Assembly (NCBI GenBank): GCA_031362725.1
Contig: JANLTC010000243.1
Coordinates: forward strand, 21,072 to 85,071
Origin: PR03 sp031362725
GTDB lineage: Bacteria > Myxococcota_A > UBA9160 > PR03
Reading direction: 5' to 3'
Length of the DNA stretch: 64,000 bases
The notes beneath the pieces were generated by a model. That model was given only the letters and a program-made list of their open reading frames with translations, did no database searches and had not been told where the DNA came from. Positions 33,023 through 41,748 of the stretch are shown here, piece after piece. The first letter of the stretch is position 1. Every line of letters begins with the position of its first letter. The position numbers were made by a program, and so were the translations under genes.

Positions 33023-35896
33023 TCAGTCTGATCGAAGCAGCAGGGATCGACAGGTCGGGGCATCCGTGGGCGCCGCGATGCATCGCGCAGATCGCGCGCG
33101 GCGGCGGAGCACCCGGATCAACGGCAACGCGATCGCGAGTTCCACGCCGAGGCCGCAGCCGCCGGGGGGCACCTCGCTTCCGTATCCCGTCGTGCATTGG
33201 GGATCGGGCGTTCCCATCCCCGCGCCGCCATCCCAATCGATCTTCGTGTCGCCGTCGTTGTCGAGATCATCGTCGCACGCCGGGTTCTCGACGGAGATCG
33301 TCGCAGAGAAGCAACCCGGATCGGCCGGAAAGTCGATCAGTCCATCGCCGTCGTTGTCGATGCCATCGCTGCATTGGGGCGGCGGCGGCGCCTCGGAGTC
33401 GTCCGAAGCACCGGAACACTCCGCGTCGGCGAGATCGACGCGGGTGTCACCGTCGTTGTCCGTCCCGTCGTTGCACTGCGGATTCTCGAGGTTCGACATC
33501 GCATCGACGCAGCCCGGATCGGCCGGGAAGTCGACGAACGTATCGCCGTCGTTGTCGAGTGCGTCGCTGCAGACCGGGAAGATCGCGAACTCGTCGTCGT
33601 CCGCGGCGCCCATGCAGCCCGGGTCGGCGAGGTCGACGAGCGTGTCCGCATCGTTGTCGGCGCCGTCGTTGCACTGCGGGCTCTCCGTGGTGCTCGCGGC
33701 GCTTGCGCAGCCCGGATCGGCCGGGAAGTCGATGAGCGTGTCGCCGTCGTCATCGAGTCCGTTGCTGCATGCGGGCGGCGGCGGGGCTTCGAGATTGTCC
33801 GATGCGCTCGCGCAGTCGCCATCGGCGAGATCGACGAGCAGGTCGGAGTCGTTGTCGAGACCGTCGTTGCACTGCGGGTTCTCGATCGTTCCCGCGACGC
33901 TGGCGCAGCCCGGATCGCTCGGGTAGTCGAACTTGCCGTCGCCATCCTGGTCGATGCCGTCCGAGCAGACCGGCAGCACGCCGCCCTTCACGATCTGGAA
34001 GTGGTCGAGCACGTTGCCGGTGACGCCGATCATGCGCGCATCGAGCTGCCGGCCGACCACGTCGATCACCATCGAGCCGAGGATGTTGAGGCTCTGCACC
34101 ATCACCGGATGGTCGAGCGTGCCGCCCGAGATCTGCGACGCGCTGCCGGGTACCGCGGCGACCGTTCCGGTGTTGGGGTCGGGGCCGAGCGCGCTCTTCA
34201 CGTAGGCGCCGTTGCCGGCGGGGTCGCCGTCGCCCGCGTCGACCGCGTGAAGCGCCGGGCTGTAGGTCGTCGAGAAGCCGTAGTGGCCGTCGAGCAGCAC
34301 CGAACGCTCGTAGCTGTGGCTGTGCCCCGACAGCACGAGATCGACGCCGTACGCCTCCATCACCGGCAGGAAGCGCTCGCGCATCTCGAGCAGCTGCGAC
34401 TCGAGGTCCGAGTTGTGCGAACCCTTCGAGTACGGCGGGTGGTGCCAGATCGCGATGACGAAGTCTTTATCGGTGGCGGCGAGATCGGCGCACGCCCACT
34501 GGTACATCGCGCCCGCGCCGCCGCCGCCAATCGGGCAGATGTTGGTCGTGGGATTCACGGGAGCGGTGCGACTGGTGTCGTGCGAGTCGAGCGTGAGGAT
34601 GTGGATGTTGCCGTAGTCGAACGAGTAGTAGGCCTCGGTGCCGCTCGGCACACCGCCTGCCTCGCCGGCAGTCGGGAAGCTGTGGGAGTCGTAGTAGGGA
34701 CCCGTCTGGGTCGGGGAATCCGCGCCGCCGGTGCCGAACTCGTGGTTGCCCGGAGTCGACCAGAACGGCGTGTTCCGCATGATCGTCGGGAACGGATTGA
34801 AGTGGCCGTTGGTGAACTCGGTGTCGGTGCCGCTGTTGTAGGCGTTGTCGCCGAGCATCAGCCAGAGGTCGGCGAGCTGGCTCCCAGCATACGTGGTGTA
34901 GCCGGTGCGCACCGCGGCGACGTCGATGCAGCCCTGGGCCGAGGCTGCGCACACACCGTGGTCGCCTGTGACCCAGATCCGGATCGGGCGCCGCTCGCCC
35001 GCGAGCGGCGGCACCTCGAGATAGTGATTGGCGTCGCCGCCGGCGAGGGTCAGTGTGGTGGAGCCGACCGAGTAGAAGATCTTCGTTTCGGTCGGCAGAC
35101 CCGTGATCGGCACGATGTGCTCGGTGCGCGTGCCGGCGACGTCCACGGTGTTGGAGAGCGAGCCGGCGGCGAGACCCCACTTGACGCGCGTGGCACTCGG
35201 CGCGTTCGTGCGCCAACGGATCACGGCGCTCGTCGGTGTCACGTTCTGGAGGTAGGGAGCGCGCGCAAGCGAGAGCGCGGTCACCTGGAGCGACGCGTTG
35301 AAGCTGATGTCGCTGCTGGTGGCGATGTTCTGGTGGATCTCGACCGCGAGCACGTTCGAGCCGTCGACGAGGCTGGTCGGGGCGAGCGGGAAGGTGAAGA
35401 AGTTCGTCTCGCCCGCGCCGGAGACGGCATTCGACGCTGGCGTGATGTACGTGATCGGTGGTGCGGGCATGTTCGAGCTGGCCACCTGGGTACCGTTCAG
35501 ATAGACGATCGCGCCGTCGTCGCGCTGGAGCTTCAGCTCGAGCGCGGTGATCGAGCCGACGTTGCTCACCGTGAAGCTCTTGCGAAAGTAGGTGGTGATG
35601 TAGTTGGCCGACAAGCAGCCCGGCGCGTTCGGACCGCAGTTCACCACGGTGGCTTCGCCGCCGTCGCCGTAACCGAGTTCCGCGGGACCCTGCGCCCAGG
35701 TCCCATCGGCGAAGGCGGTCGCGCGCCACGCGGTGCCCTGATCGCTGCCGTTGTCGAGGTAGCGCCAGGTCGCGCCGGTCGGCACCAGGAAGTCGCCCGG
35801 GCTCTCGGCGAACGCGGCCGGTCCGGCGAGCGTTCCGATCATCAACACCAGCGCGAGTCGGATCGCGATGACGGCTTTGCGGTTTCGGGCCTTCAC
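33023..35896 (-). CDS. Secreted purple-acid-phosphatase-like enzyme with eight calcium-binding repeats and CGLGVEL tail
   Basis: 957 residues from a GTG at 35896 that overlaps the stop of the TPR gene (GTGA). A signal peptide ends AAFAES. A beta-sandwich (about 35-210) and an FN3-like strand (APYLQNVTPTSAVIRWRT) precede the metallophosphoesterase domain: GDHG (about 310), GDNAYNSG (348), GNHEFG (384), IWHHPPY and SGHSHSYERS (524). All dinuclear-metal ligands of purple acid phosphatases appear present. Residues 644-913 are eight DxDGD repeats. The protein ends CGLGVELAIALPLIRVLRRR plus 20 extra residues. It is likely a surface or secreted phosphoesterase. Confidence 0.88.
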   Translation of the reverse strand: MKARNRKAVIAIRLALVLMIGTLAGPAAFAESPGDFLVPTGATWRYLDNGSDQGTAWRATAFADGTWAQGPAELGYGDGGEATVVNCGPNAPGCLSANYITTYFRKSFTVSNVGSITALELKLQRDDGAIVYLNGTQVASSNMPAPPITYITPASNAVSGAGETNFFTFPLAPTSLVDGSNVLAVEIHQNIATSSDISFNASLQVTALSLARAPYLQNVTPTSAVIRWRTNAPSATRVKWGLAAGSLSNTVDVAGTRTEHIVPITGLPTETKIFYSVGSTTLTLAGGDANHYLEVPPLAGERRPIRIWVTGDHGVCAASAQGCIDVAAVRTGYTTYAGSQLADLWLMLGDNAYNSGTDTEFTNGHFNPFPTIMRNTPFWSTPGNHEFGTGGADSPTQTGPYYDSHSFPTAGEAGGVPSGTEAYYSFDYGNIHILTLDSHDTSRTAPVNPTTNICPIGGGGAGAMYQWACADLAATDKDFVIAIWHHPPYSKGSHNSDLESQLLEMRERFLPVMEAYGVDLVLSGHSHSYERSVLLDGHYGFSTTYSPALHAVDAGDGDPAGNGAYVKSALGPDPNTGTVAAVPGSASQISGGTLDHPVMVQSLNILGSMVIDVVGRQLDARMIGVTGNVLDHFQIVKGGVLPVCSDGIDQDGDGKFDYPSDPGCASVAGTIENPQCNDGLDNDSDLLVDLADGDCASASDNLEAPPPPACSNGLDDDGDTLIDFPADPGCASAASTTESPQCNDGADNDADTLVDLADPGCMGAADDDEFAIFPVCSDALDNDGDTFVDFPADPGCVDAMSNLENPQCNDGTDNDGDTRVDLADAECSGASDDSEAPPPPQCSDGIDNDGDGLIDFPADPGCFSATISVENPACDDDLDNDGDTKIDWDGGAGMGTPDPQCTTGYGSEVPPGGCGLGVELAIALPLIRVLRRRARSARCIAAPTDAPTCRSLLLRSD
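33127..33967 (-). repeat. Tandem coding repeat: alternating DxDGD calcium-binding units
   Basis: Eight units of about 32-34 codons. Odd units read C(S/N)DxxDxDGDxxxDxPxDPGC, even units CNDGxDNDxDxxVDLADxxC, so the true period is a pair of units, near 198 bases. The last unit is divergent (CDDDLDNDGDTKIDWDGG). Confidence 0.8.
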
Positions 35897-36768
35897 TGAT
35901 CGTCTCCCTTTGCGAGGCGCGCAATGCCTTCGCGCGCCTGTGATTCGAGCTGCTTCGCGGCGGGCGTCGACCGCCGCGCTTCGGTGCGAGCATCGAGCGC
36001 CGTGAGCGCTTCCGCGTAGGCGTCGCGCGCCGCCTGCTGGCGGCCGGCGCGCTCGAGAATCTCCGCGCGCCGGAGCAGCACCTCGTCGCGTGCGACAGCG
36101 CCCCCCGCCATCTGATCGAGGCGCGCGAGCGCGGCATCGATGCGCCCGGCGCGCAGCTCGAGATCCAGTGCGGCTTGTTCGAGCGCGGGAACCGGACCGA
36201 GCGCTGCGAGGGCGGCGTCGGCCACGCGCAACGCGTCGGTGATTCCACCGGGGCCGCCGGCCGCCTCGGTCGCACGAATCCGCTCGAGCTGGACGTCGGG
36301 GCTTACGCCGGGCGCGCGCCGGGCCAGATCTGCATACGCGTCGGCGGCGTCGCGCCAGCGCAGCAGACCGGCGAGTGCGCGCGCGTGCGCGAGGATCGTC
36401 GGGAGGTCGTTCGGCGACTGTGCGCGTGCGGAGCGCAGCGAAGCCTCGGCGTCAGCCAGGCGGCCTTCCTCGAGCCAGATGAGACCCCGGTCGCGTTGCG
36501 CAAGCGTCCGATCGAGACCGAGATCGACGGCCTTCGTGAGATCCGCGTGCGCCTGCAGAAAACTTCCGCGACGCCGTTCCAGCACCGCATGACCGCGCCA
36601 TAGCTCGGGGTCTCGCGGCGTCGCGGCGATCGCTTCGTCGAGCCGCGCGAGCGTGGCGTCGCGGTCCTCGTGTGCGCGCGCGGGAAGGGATCCGAGCGCT
36701 GCGCCGATGCACAGCATTGCGAGTCCAAAGAAGATCCGGCGCGGCAGCATGCTGGGTTCGACTCGCAT
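35893..36768 (-). CDS. Exported TPR-repeat protein
   Basis: 291 residues from ATG 36768 (a second ATG lies at 36750). A signal peptide ends LPARAHE. Several TPR-like helical pairs follow (LWRGHAVLERRRGSFLQAHA, LAQRDRGLIWLEEGRLADAE, LRWRDAADAYADLARRAPG). Its stop overlaps the start of the phosphatase gene, so the two are made together; it may help assemble or anchor the secreted phosphatase in the periplasm. Confidence 0.78.
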   Translation of the reverse strand: MRVEPSMLPRRIFFGLAMLCIGAALGSLPARAHEDRDATLARLDEAIAATPRDPELWRGHAVLERRRGSFLQAHADLTKAVDLGLDRTLAQRDRGLIWLEEGRLADAEASLRSARAQSPNDLPTILAHARALAGLLRWRDAADAYADLARRAPGVSPDVQLERIRATEAAGGPGGITDALRVADAALAALGPVPALEQAALDLELRAGRIDAALARLDQMAGGAVARDEVLLRRAEILERAGRQQAARDAYAEALTALDARTEARRSTPAAKQLESQAREGIARLAKGDDQ

Positions 36769-37153
36769 CCTGGTCGAAGACGTTTTCCGGGGCGACGCGA
36801 CGGTAGCGCGCGACCGGGAACCTACTCGATCCCGGTCGCGCTGCGAACGCCGGCCAGGGCGCGCCGCCGCCCCTGTGGGCCGGAACAGCCCACCGGCAGG
36901 CGATCCTCCATGCCGCTGGCAGAGCTCACGGATTCGGCACGGCGCAGCGTGGTCTGCGAGACGGACAAATCCAGACTGTGTCGGCCGATCCTGCGCAAGG
37001 CGAGCGCAGGTCGACCGGAGCGTTCATGTCGTCGCAATGCGTTCGAGGCGAAGCACGTCCTTCGAGGGCTACCGTCCGCGATGGAGAGATGATCCCGCGG
37101 TCGGTGTCGAGCGCCTCGACTTCGGGCACGCTGCAGACGGTCAGGAGAATCCT
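36769..37153. other. 385-base divergent intergenic region
   Basis: Lies between the TPR/phosphatase unit and the haloperoxidase-like gene. No convincing coding sequence. It must hold both promoters; the only clear structure is the inverted repeat at 36809-36840. Confidence 0.5.
36809..36840. promoter_or_regulatory. Perfect 11-base inverted repeat, possible operator
   Basis: CGCGACCGGGA and TCCCGGTCGCG separated by ten bases, 41 bases upstream of the TPR gene start. Arm length and one-turn spacing suit a dimeric regulator. A hairpin in RNA is the alternative. Confidence 0.45.
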
Positions 37154-38683
37154 ATGCGCTCGAAGTCGACTCCTACACTCGCGATGCTCGTGTCGCTCGC
37201 GTGCGCCACTGCTGCTGGTGCCACGACTCCGATCGGCGGGTTCCGCGGCGCGTTCGGCCCGCGCTTCGAGTCCAACCCGGAATCGAATGTCCGGCATCGA
37301 CGAAGCGACCGCCGTGCGGTGAGCGCGGCCGAGTTGGTGCGGCGCTGGAACGAGATCGCGATCGACGCGAGCGGACTCGACCACACGCCGGTGGCGATCG
37401 GGGAGAACCGGACCTTCGGAGAGCAGCTCGGACCGGGTCGCGCGAGTCGCGCGATGGCGATCGTGCAGATCGCGATCTTCGATGCGGTGAATGCAGTCGA
37501 GTCCCGCTACCAGAGCTACACCGGGCTGCCGCCCGCTCCTCGGCACACGAACCTCAGCGCGGCGATCGCGCAGGCTGCGGACGATTCGCTGTCCGCGCTG
37601 TTCCCGTCGCAGGCGGAAGCGTTCCACGCACGACGCGCCGTCGATCTCGCACGGATTCGCGGCGGAGTCGCCAAGGTGAACGGAATCGCTCTCGGCCACC
37701 GCGCCGCTGCTGCGATCCTCGCCCGCCGCGCTCATGACGGTTCGCACTACGTCGAGCCGCAGATGGGCGTCGGGTATCTGGCGGGCGACGGTCCCGGCGA
37801 ATGGCGCCAGGATCCGGTCAGCCAGATTCCGATCGCACTCGGGGCGCCGTGGGGCAAGGTCGAGCCGTTCGTGCTGCGCTCGCCGCATCAGTTTCGTGTA
37901 CCGCCGCCGCCGGCGCTCGACAGCGCCGAGTACACCGCCGCGTTCGCGGAGGTTCTCGCATACGGTGGCGACGGAGTCGTCTCGCCAACGATCCGGACAC
38001 CGGAGCAGACCGAGATCGGCACCTATTGGGCCTACGACGGAACCCCCAGTCTTTGCGCGCCGCCGCGGCTGTACAACCAGATCGCGATGCAGATCGCAGA
38101 GCAGCAGGGAACGACGCGGGACGTCGTAGAACTCGCGCGACTCCTCGCGATCGCGAACACGGCGATGGCCGACGCTGGCATCGCGATCTGGGAGTCGAAG
38201 TATCACTACTCGTTCTGGCGTCCGGTCACCGGGATTCGCGAGGCGGACGAAGGAAGCGGGCCGACTGGCGCGGGCGACGGCAATCCGGACACGCTCGGCA
38301 ATCCCACCTTCCTGCCGCTCGGTGCGCCCGCCAGCAATTTGAACGGGCCGGACTTCACGCCGCCGTTCCCGGCCTATCCCTCGGGTCACGCCGGCTTCGG
38401 CGGCGCGCTGTTCGAGACGCTGCGCAACTTCTACGGCACCGACGACATCGCATTCACGTTCGTGTCGGACGAGTTCAACGGCACCACGTTCGACAGCGAC
38501 GGCATCTTGCGTCCGCTGCTCCCGCGCAGCTTCGACTCGCTCTCCGAGGCCGAGGAGGAGAACGGCCAGAGCCGCATCTACCTCGGCATTCACTGGGCGT
38601 TCGACAAGACCGAAGGGATCGCGCAGGGACGCCGTGTCGCCGACTACGTGATGAGGCACGCCTTCCGCCCGCGCCGGCGATAG
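37154..38683 (+). CDS. Vanadium-dependent haloperoxidase / PAP2-type exported protein
   Basis: 509 residues from ATG 37154 with AGGAG seven bases upstream. A signal peptide ends ATAAGATT. The C-terminal phosphatase/haloperoxidase core has KYHYSFWRPVTGIR (about 348), PAYPSGHAGFGGA (about 408) and RIYLGIHWAFDKTEGIAQGR (about 477). These correspond to the three vanadate/phosphate-binding motifs (KxxxxxxRP, PSGH, R/GxHxxxD). It may be a bromo/chloroperoxidase-type oxidase or a phosphatase. It is divergent from the phosphatase unit. Confidence 0.85.
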   Translation: MRSKSTPTLAMLVSLACATAAGATTPIGGFRGAFGPRFESNPESNVRHRRSDRRAVSAAELVRRWNEIAIDASGLDHTPVAIGENRTFGEQLGPGRASRAMAIVQIAIFDAVNAVESRYQSYTGLPPAPRHTNLSAAIAQAADDSLSALFPSQAEAFHARRAVDLARIRGGVAKVNGIALGHRAAAAILARRAHDGSHYVEPQMGVGYLAGDGPGEWRQDPVSQIPIALGAPWGKVEPFVLRSPHQFRVPPPPALDSAEYTAAFAEVLAYGGDGVVSPTIRTPEQTEIGTYWAYDGTPSLCAPPRLYNQIAMQIAEQQGTTRDVVELARLLAIANTAMADAGIAIWESKYHYSFWRPVTGIREADEGSGPTGAGDGNPDTLGNPTFLPLGAPASNLNGPDFTPPFPAYPSGHAGFGGALFETLRNFYGTDDIAFTFVSDEFNGTTFDSDGILRPLLPRSFDSLSEAEEENGQSRIYLGIHWAFDKTEGIAQGRRVADYVMRHAFRPRRR

Positions 38684-38734
38684 CGCCGAACGTCGCCGAA
38701 GCAGCCGGTCAGTGCGGTGGCGGAGTGAGAACGC

Positions 38735-39400
38735 CTAGCGAGGTCCGAGGAGCAGACGGACCAGCGCATCCGCGTGCGCTTCGGCGACGGCTTCGTCGGT
38801 CGGGTCGATCCCGGTCACGTACTTGCACTCGGGCGCCTGCGAGAAGAGCAGGCCCGCTGCACCCAGTACGATGTAGTGGAAGCTCACGGCGGGGATCGCA
38901 GGCACGAGGCCGCGTGCCTGTGCCTGCTCCACGACTCGTCTGATCGCGCCCACCAGCGGTTTCACGTGGTGATCGGCGAGCCAGCGCATGCGGGGTCCGT
39001 CGCGCTTGCTCTCGTCGTTCATCAGTCGCATGAACTCGGGCCGCCGCGCGAGGAAGCGCACGAAGCCGCGCAGCAACTGCTCGAACTGCGCGCGCTCGTC
39101 GCCGCCGGCCTCGCTCTGCGCCTGGGCGGTGACCGCGGCGACCTCCTTCGTGAGTTCCTCGAACGCGTGTGAGACCGCTGCCTTCCAGAGCGGCTCCTTG
39201 CCTCCGAAGTAGTACGTGAGCAGCCCCAGGTTGGCGCCCGCGCGCTCGGCGATGTCGCGCGTGCGCGCGCCGTCGAAGCCCTGCTCGGCGAAGACCTCTA
39301 GCGCGGCCGCGAGGATGCGTTCGCGCACCGGACCGGCGGGCACGGCAGCAGCCCGTCGTCGGGGGATTCCTGTCTTGCGTCGCGCTCGGCGGGCTGCCAT
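38735..39400 (-). CDS. TetR-family transcriptional regulator
   Basis: 221 residues from ATG 39400 (a TTG two codons earlier is possible). A basic lead precedes the helix-turn-helix RERILAAALEVFAEQGFDGA and TRDIAERAGANLGLLTYYFG (about residues 28-75). The C-terminal ligand domain is typical TetR, with a CerR-like VVEQAQARGLVPAIPAVSFH segment. It is divergent from the VOC/hydroxylase/SDR genes across a region with a good promoter and paired repeats, so it most likely represses that cassette and releases it on binding an aromatic ligand. Confidence 0.88.
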   Translation of the reverse strand: MAARRARRKTGIPRRRAAAVPAGPVRERILAAALEVFAEQGFDGARTRDIAERAGANLGLLTYYFGGKEPLWKAAVSHAFEELTKEVAAVTAQAQSEAGGDERAQFEQLLRGFVRFLARRPEFMRLMNDESKRDGPRMRWLADHHVKPLVGAIRRVVEQAQARGLVPAIPAVSFHYIVLGAAGLLFSQAPECKYVTGIDPTDEAVAEAHADALVRLLLGPR

Positions 39401-39411
39401 TGCCAAATACT

Positions 39412-39454
39412 CACTTGACTAAAATGCTGGGAACCGATTATACACATGACTAAA
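39412..39454 (+). promoter_or_regulatory. Promoter with paired direct repeats, likely TetR operator
   Basis: TTGACT (39415-39420) and TTATAC (39438-39443) are spaced 17 bases and form a sigma-70-like promoter for the rightward genes. CACTTGACTAAA (39412-39423) and CACATGACTAAA (39443-39454) are near-identical direct repeats 31 bases apart, about three helical turns, covering the -35 and the transcription start region. Confidence 0.6.
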
Positions 39455-39481
39455 TCATCCTCCACCCCGGAAGGAAGCCCC

Positions 39482-40087
39482 ATGACCTCCCCGCGCCTCG
39501 AAGGCCGCAAACTCAGCCTGAGCCACCTCGGTATCTGTTGCTTCGACCTGCCCAAGATGATCGCGTTCTACACCGGCGTGCTGGGCATGACGCAGAGCGA
39601 TCGCGGCGCCCTTCCGTCCCCGTTCGACGCGGAACTCGTCTTCCTCACCACCGATCCCAGCGAACACCATCAGCTGGTGCTCGTCTCGGGACGCAAGGAA
39701 GGCGAGATCCAGCAGGGACCGGCGCTCGGCGGCAGCTTCGGCACCGCGATCTTCCAGCTCTCGTTCCGCCTCGAAGACCTCGGAACGCTGCGGCGAGTTC
39801 GCGACCGCCTTTCGGCTGCCGGTTGCACGCATCTGATCCCGATCAATCACGGCAACGCGTGGTCGCTCTACACGCGGGATCCCGAAGGCAACGCGCTCGA
39901 GTTCGTCGTCGATTCCCCGTGGTTCGTCCACCAGCCGTGCGGCGAGGGGCTCGATCTCGGGCAGAGCGATGCCGAGATCCTGCGCCAGACCGAAGTGCTG
40001 TGCGCGAACAAGGGTGGCGAGCCGGTCGCCGACTGGCGCGTGCGCATCGCGAGTCAGATCGTGCGCGATCAGGCTGGGCTGCGCTGA
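39482..40087 (+). CDS. VOC-family (glyoxalase/extradiol dioxygenase-like) protein
   Basis: 201 residues. ATG 39482 is chosen over the ATG at 39446 because GGAAGGAAG lies just upstream and the earlier ATG is inside the promoter repeats. Two beta-alpha-beta-beta-beta modules are visible: LSHLGICCFDLPKMIAFYTG and, later, IPINHGNAWSLYTRDPEGNA leading to LEFV. The first His (about residue 15) and the Glu near the end of the second module fit metal ligands. Likely a ring-cleaving dioxygenase or lyase on a hydroxylated aromatic, acting with the FAD hydroxylase. Confidence 0.82.
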   Translation: MTSPRLEGRKLSLSHLGICCFDLPKMIAFYTGVLGMTQSDRGALPSPFDAELVFLTTDPSEHHQLVLVSGRKEGEIQQGPALGGSFGTAIFQLSFRLEDLGTLRRVRDRLSAAGCTHLIPINHGNAWSLYTRDPEGNALEFVVDSPWFVHQPCGEGLDLGQSDAEILRQTEVLCANKGGEPVADWRVRIASQIVRDQAGLR

Positions 40088-40088
40088 G

Positions 40089-41735
40089 ATGGCAGCGCCC
40101 ATCGAAGTGCCGGTCCTGATCGTCGGCGGCGGACCCGTCGGCACGACGGCGTCCATCCTGCTGGCACAGCAAGGTGTCGAGAGCCTCGTCGTCGAGCGGC
40201 GCGAGTCCGTGCAGCCCGCTCCCGCCGCGCACGTTGTGAACGCGCGCACCTTCGAGATCTTGCGCGCTGCAGGCGTGGACATGGCGGCGATCGCCGCGGC
40301 GTGCAAGAACCCGTCCGACGCGGGCCGCGTGCGCTGGGTCATGACGCTCACCGGCGAGGAACTCGGCAGCCTCCCCTTCGAGCGCCAGGACGACGACGTG
40401 CTCGCGGTGACGCCGACGCCGCTGCGAAATCTCTCGCAGCATCGCCTCGAGCCGATCCTGATCGAGCACCTCCGCAAGCAGCCGAACGCGTCGCTGCGCT
40501 TTGCGCACGAATGGGAAGGCGCCGAGCAGGACGCCGGTGGCGTCAGCTCGCGCGTTCGCGACATCGCTGCGGGTCGCGTGTTCGAGGTGCGCAGTCGCTG
40601 GCTACTCGCCGCCGACGGCGCCGGAAGCCGGGTCCGAAAGGCCCTCGGCATCGAGCCGATCGGTCCGCCGCGGCTCGCATCCTTCGTGATGATCCACTTC
40701 GAGGCGAAGCTGCGGCCGCTGGTCGGCGACCGGCCCGCGGTCCTCTACTTCGTCAACGATCCGGCAGCGCGCGGCGTCTTCGTCGCGCACGACATCGACT
40801 CGACCTGGGTCTTCATGCACCACTGGGATCCCGAGCAGGAGTCGGCGGACGACTACACCGAGAAGCGCTGCGCGGCGATCGTGCGCCGCGCGATCGGAAC
40901 GCCCGCGGTGGAGTTCGCGATCCGCACGCTCTCCACCTGGAACATGTCCGTACAGGTCGCCGAGCGCTATCGCGAAGGGCGCGCCTTCCTCGTCGGCGAC
41001 GCCGCCCATCGCTTCCCGCCGACGGGCGGCCTCGGGCTCAACACGGGTGTGCAGGATGCTCACAACCTCGTGTGGAAGCTCACCGCCGTCGAAGCCGGTT
41101 GGGCTCCCGCGGCCCTGCTCGACAGCTACGAGATCGAGCGCCTGCCCGTCGCGCGCGAGAACGCCGACGTGAGCGCGCGCAATGCCGCGAAGTTGCTCGA
41201 GGTCGTGCAGGCGCTCGGCCCCGCCTGCGACGGGGATCGCGGCGCCGTGCGCGCGGCGATCGCGAACCAGGCCGAACACTTCGACATGCTCGGGCTCCAG
41301 CTCGGTTTCCAATACGAAGCAGGCGCGCTCGTGCCGGACGGAAGCTCGCGTCCCGCCGTCGGCAATCCGGTCCGCGAGTTCCTGCCCTGCGGACGACCCG
41401 GCGCGCGCGTTCCGCATGCGTGGACGCTGCGCGACGGCGAACGCGTGTCGACGCTCGATCTGCTGCCGCCCGATCGCTTCACGCTGATCGCAGGTCCGGC
41501 GGGCGCCGCGTGGATCGAAGCGGCGGCGGCGATTGCGACACCGCCGCTGTACTGCCTGGCGATCGGTCGCGACGTCCCCGACGCGGACGGCGCGTGGACC
41601 GCGGTGCTCGGCATCGAGAACGACGGCGCGCTGCTCGTGCGGCCCGACCAACACGTGGCCTGGCGCAGTGCGCGCGGCGTCGCAAACCCGGGCGACGCGC
41701 TTCGCAGCGCGTTGTCCCGCAGCGCCGGGAACTGA
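40089..41735 (+). CDS. FAD-dependent aromatic hydroxylase (PheA/TfdB/MhpA class)
   Basis: 548 residues; ATG 40089 lies one base after the VOC stop. The FAD site is VLIVGGGPVGTTASILLAQQ, the DG motif is LLAADGAGSRVRKALG, and the GD motif FLVGDAAHRFPPTGGLGLNT (about residues 300-319) contacts FAD ribityl. The C-terminal thioredoxin-like domain (about 420-545) is typical of phenol/resorcinol hydroxylases. It would ortho-hydroxylate a phenolic ring using NAD(P)H and oxygen. Confidence 0.88.
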   Translation: MAAPIEVPVLIVGGGPVGTTASILLAQQGVESLVVERRESVQPAPAAHVVNARTFEILRAAGVDMAAIAAACKNPSDAGRVRWVMTLTGEELGSLPFERQDDDVLAVTPTPLRNLSQHRLEPILIEHLRKQPNASLRFAHEWEGAEQDAGGVSSRVRDIAAGRVFEVRSRWLLAADGAGSRVRKALGIEPIGPPRLASFVMIHFEAKLRPLVGDRPAVLYFVNDPAARGVFVAHDIDSTWVFMHHWDPEQESADDYTEKRCAAIVRRAIGTPAVEFAIRTLSTWNMSVQVAERYREGRAFLVGDAAHRFPPTGGLGLNTGVQDAHNLVWKLTAVEAGWAPAALLDSYEIERLPVARENADVSARNAAKLLEVVQALGPACDGDRGAVRAAIANQAEHFDMLGLQLGFQYEAGALVPDGSSRPAVGNPVREFLPCGRPGARVPHAWTLRDGERVSTLDLLPPDRFTLIAGPAGAAWIEAAAAIATPPLYCLAIGRDVPDADGAWTAVLGIENDGALLVRPDQHVAWRSARGVANPGDALRSALSRSAGN

Positions 41736-41748
41736 GAAGGGAGCCTCG

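Noticed and set aside
33127..33967. Possible CRISPR array because of regular repeats
   Set aside because: The repeats are translated in frame as DxDGD units, differ from each other and have no spacers of uniform unrelated sequence.
33197..35899. Plus-strand open frame of 900 codons
   Set aside because: It mirrors the phosphatase gene, whose signal peptide, metal ligands and repeats are clear on the minus strand.
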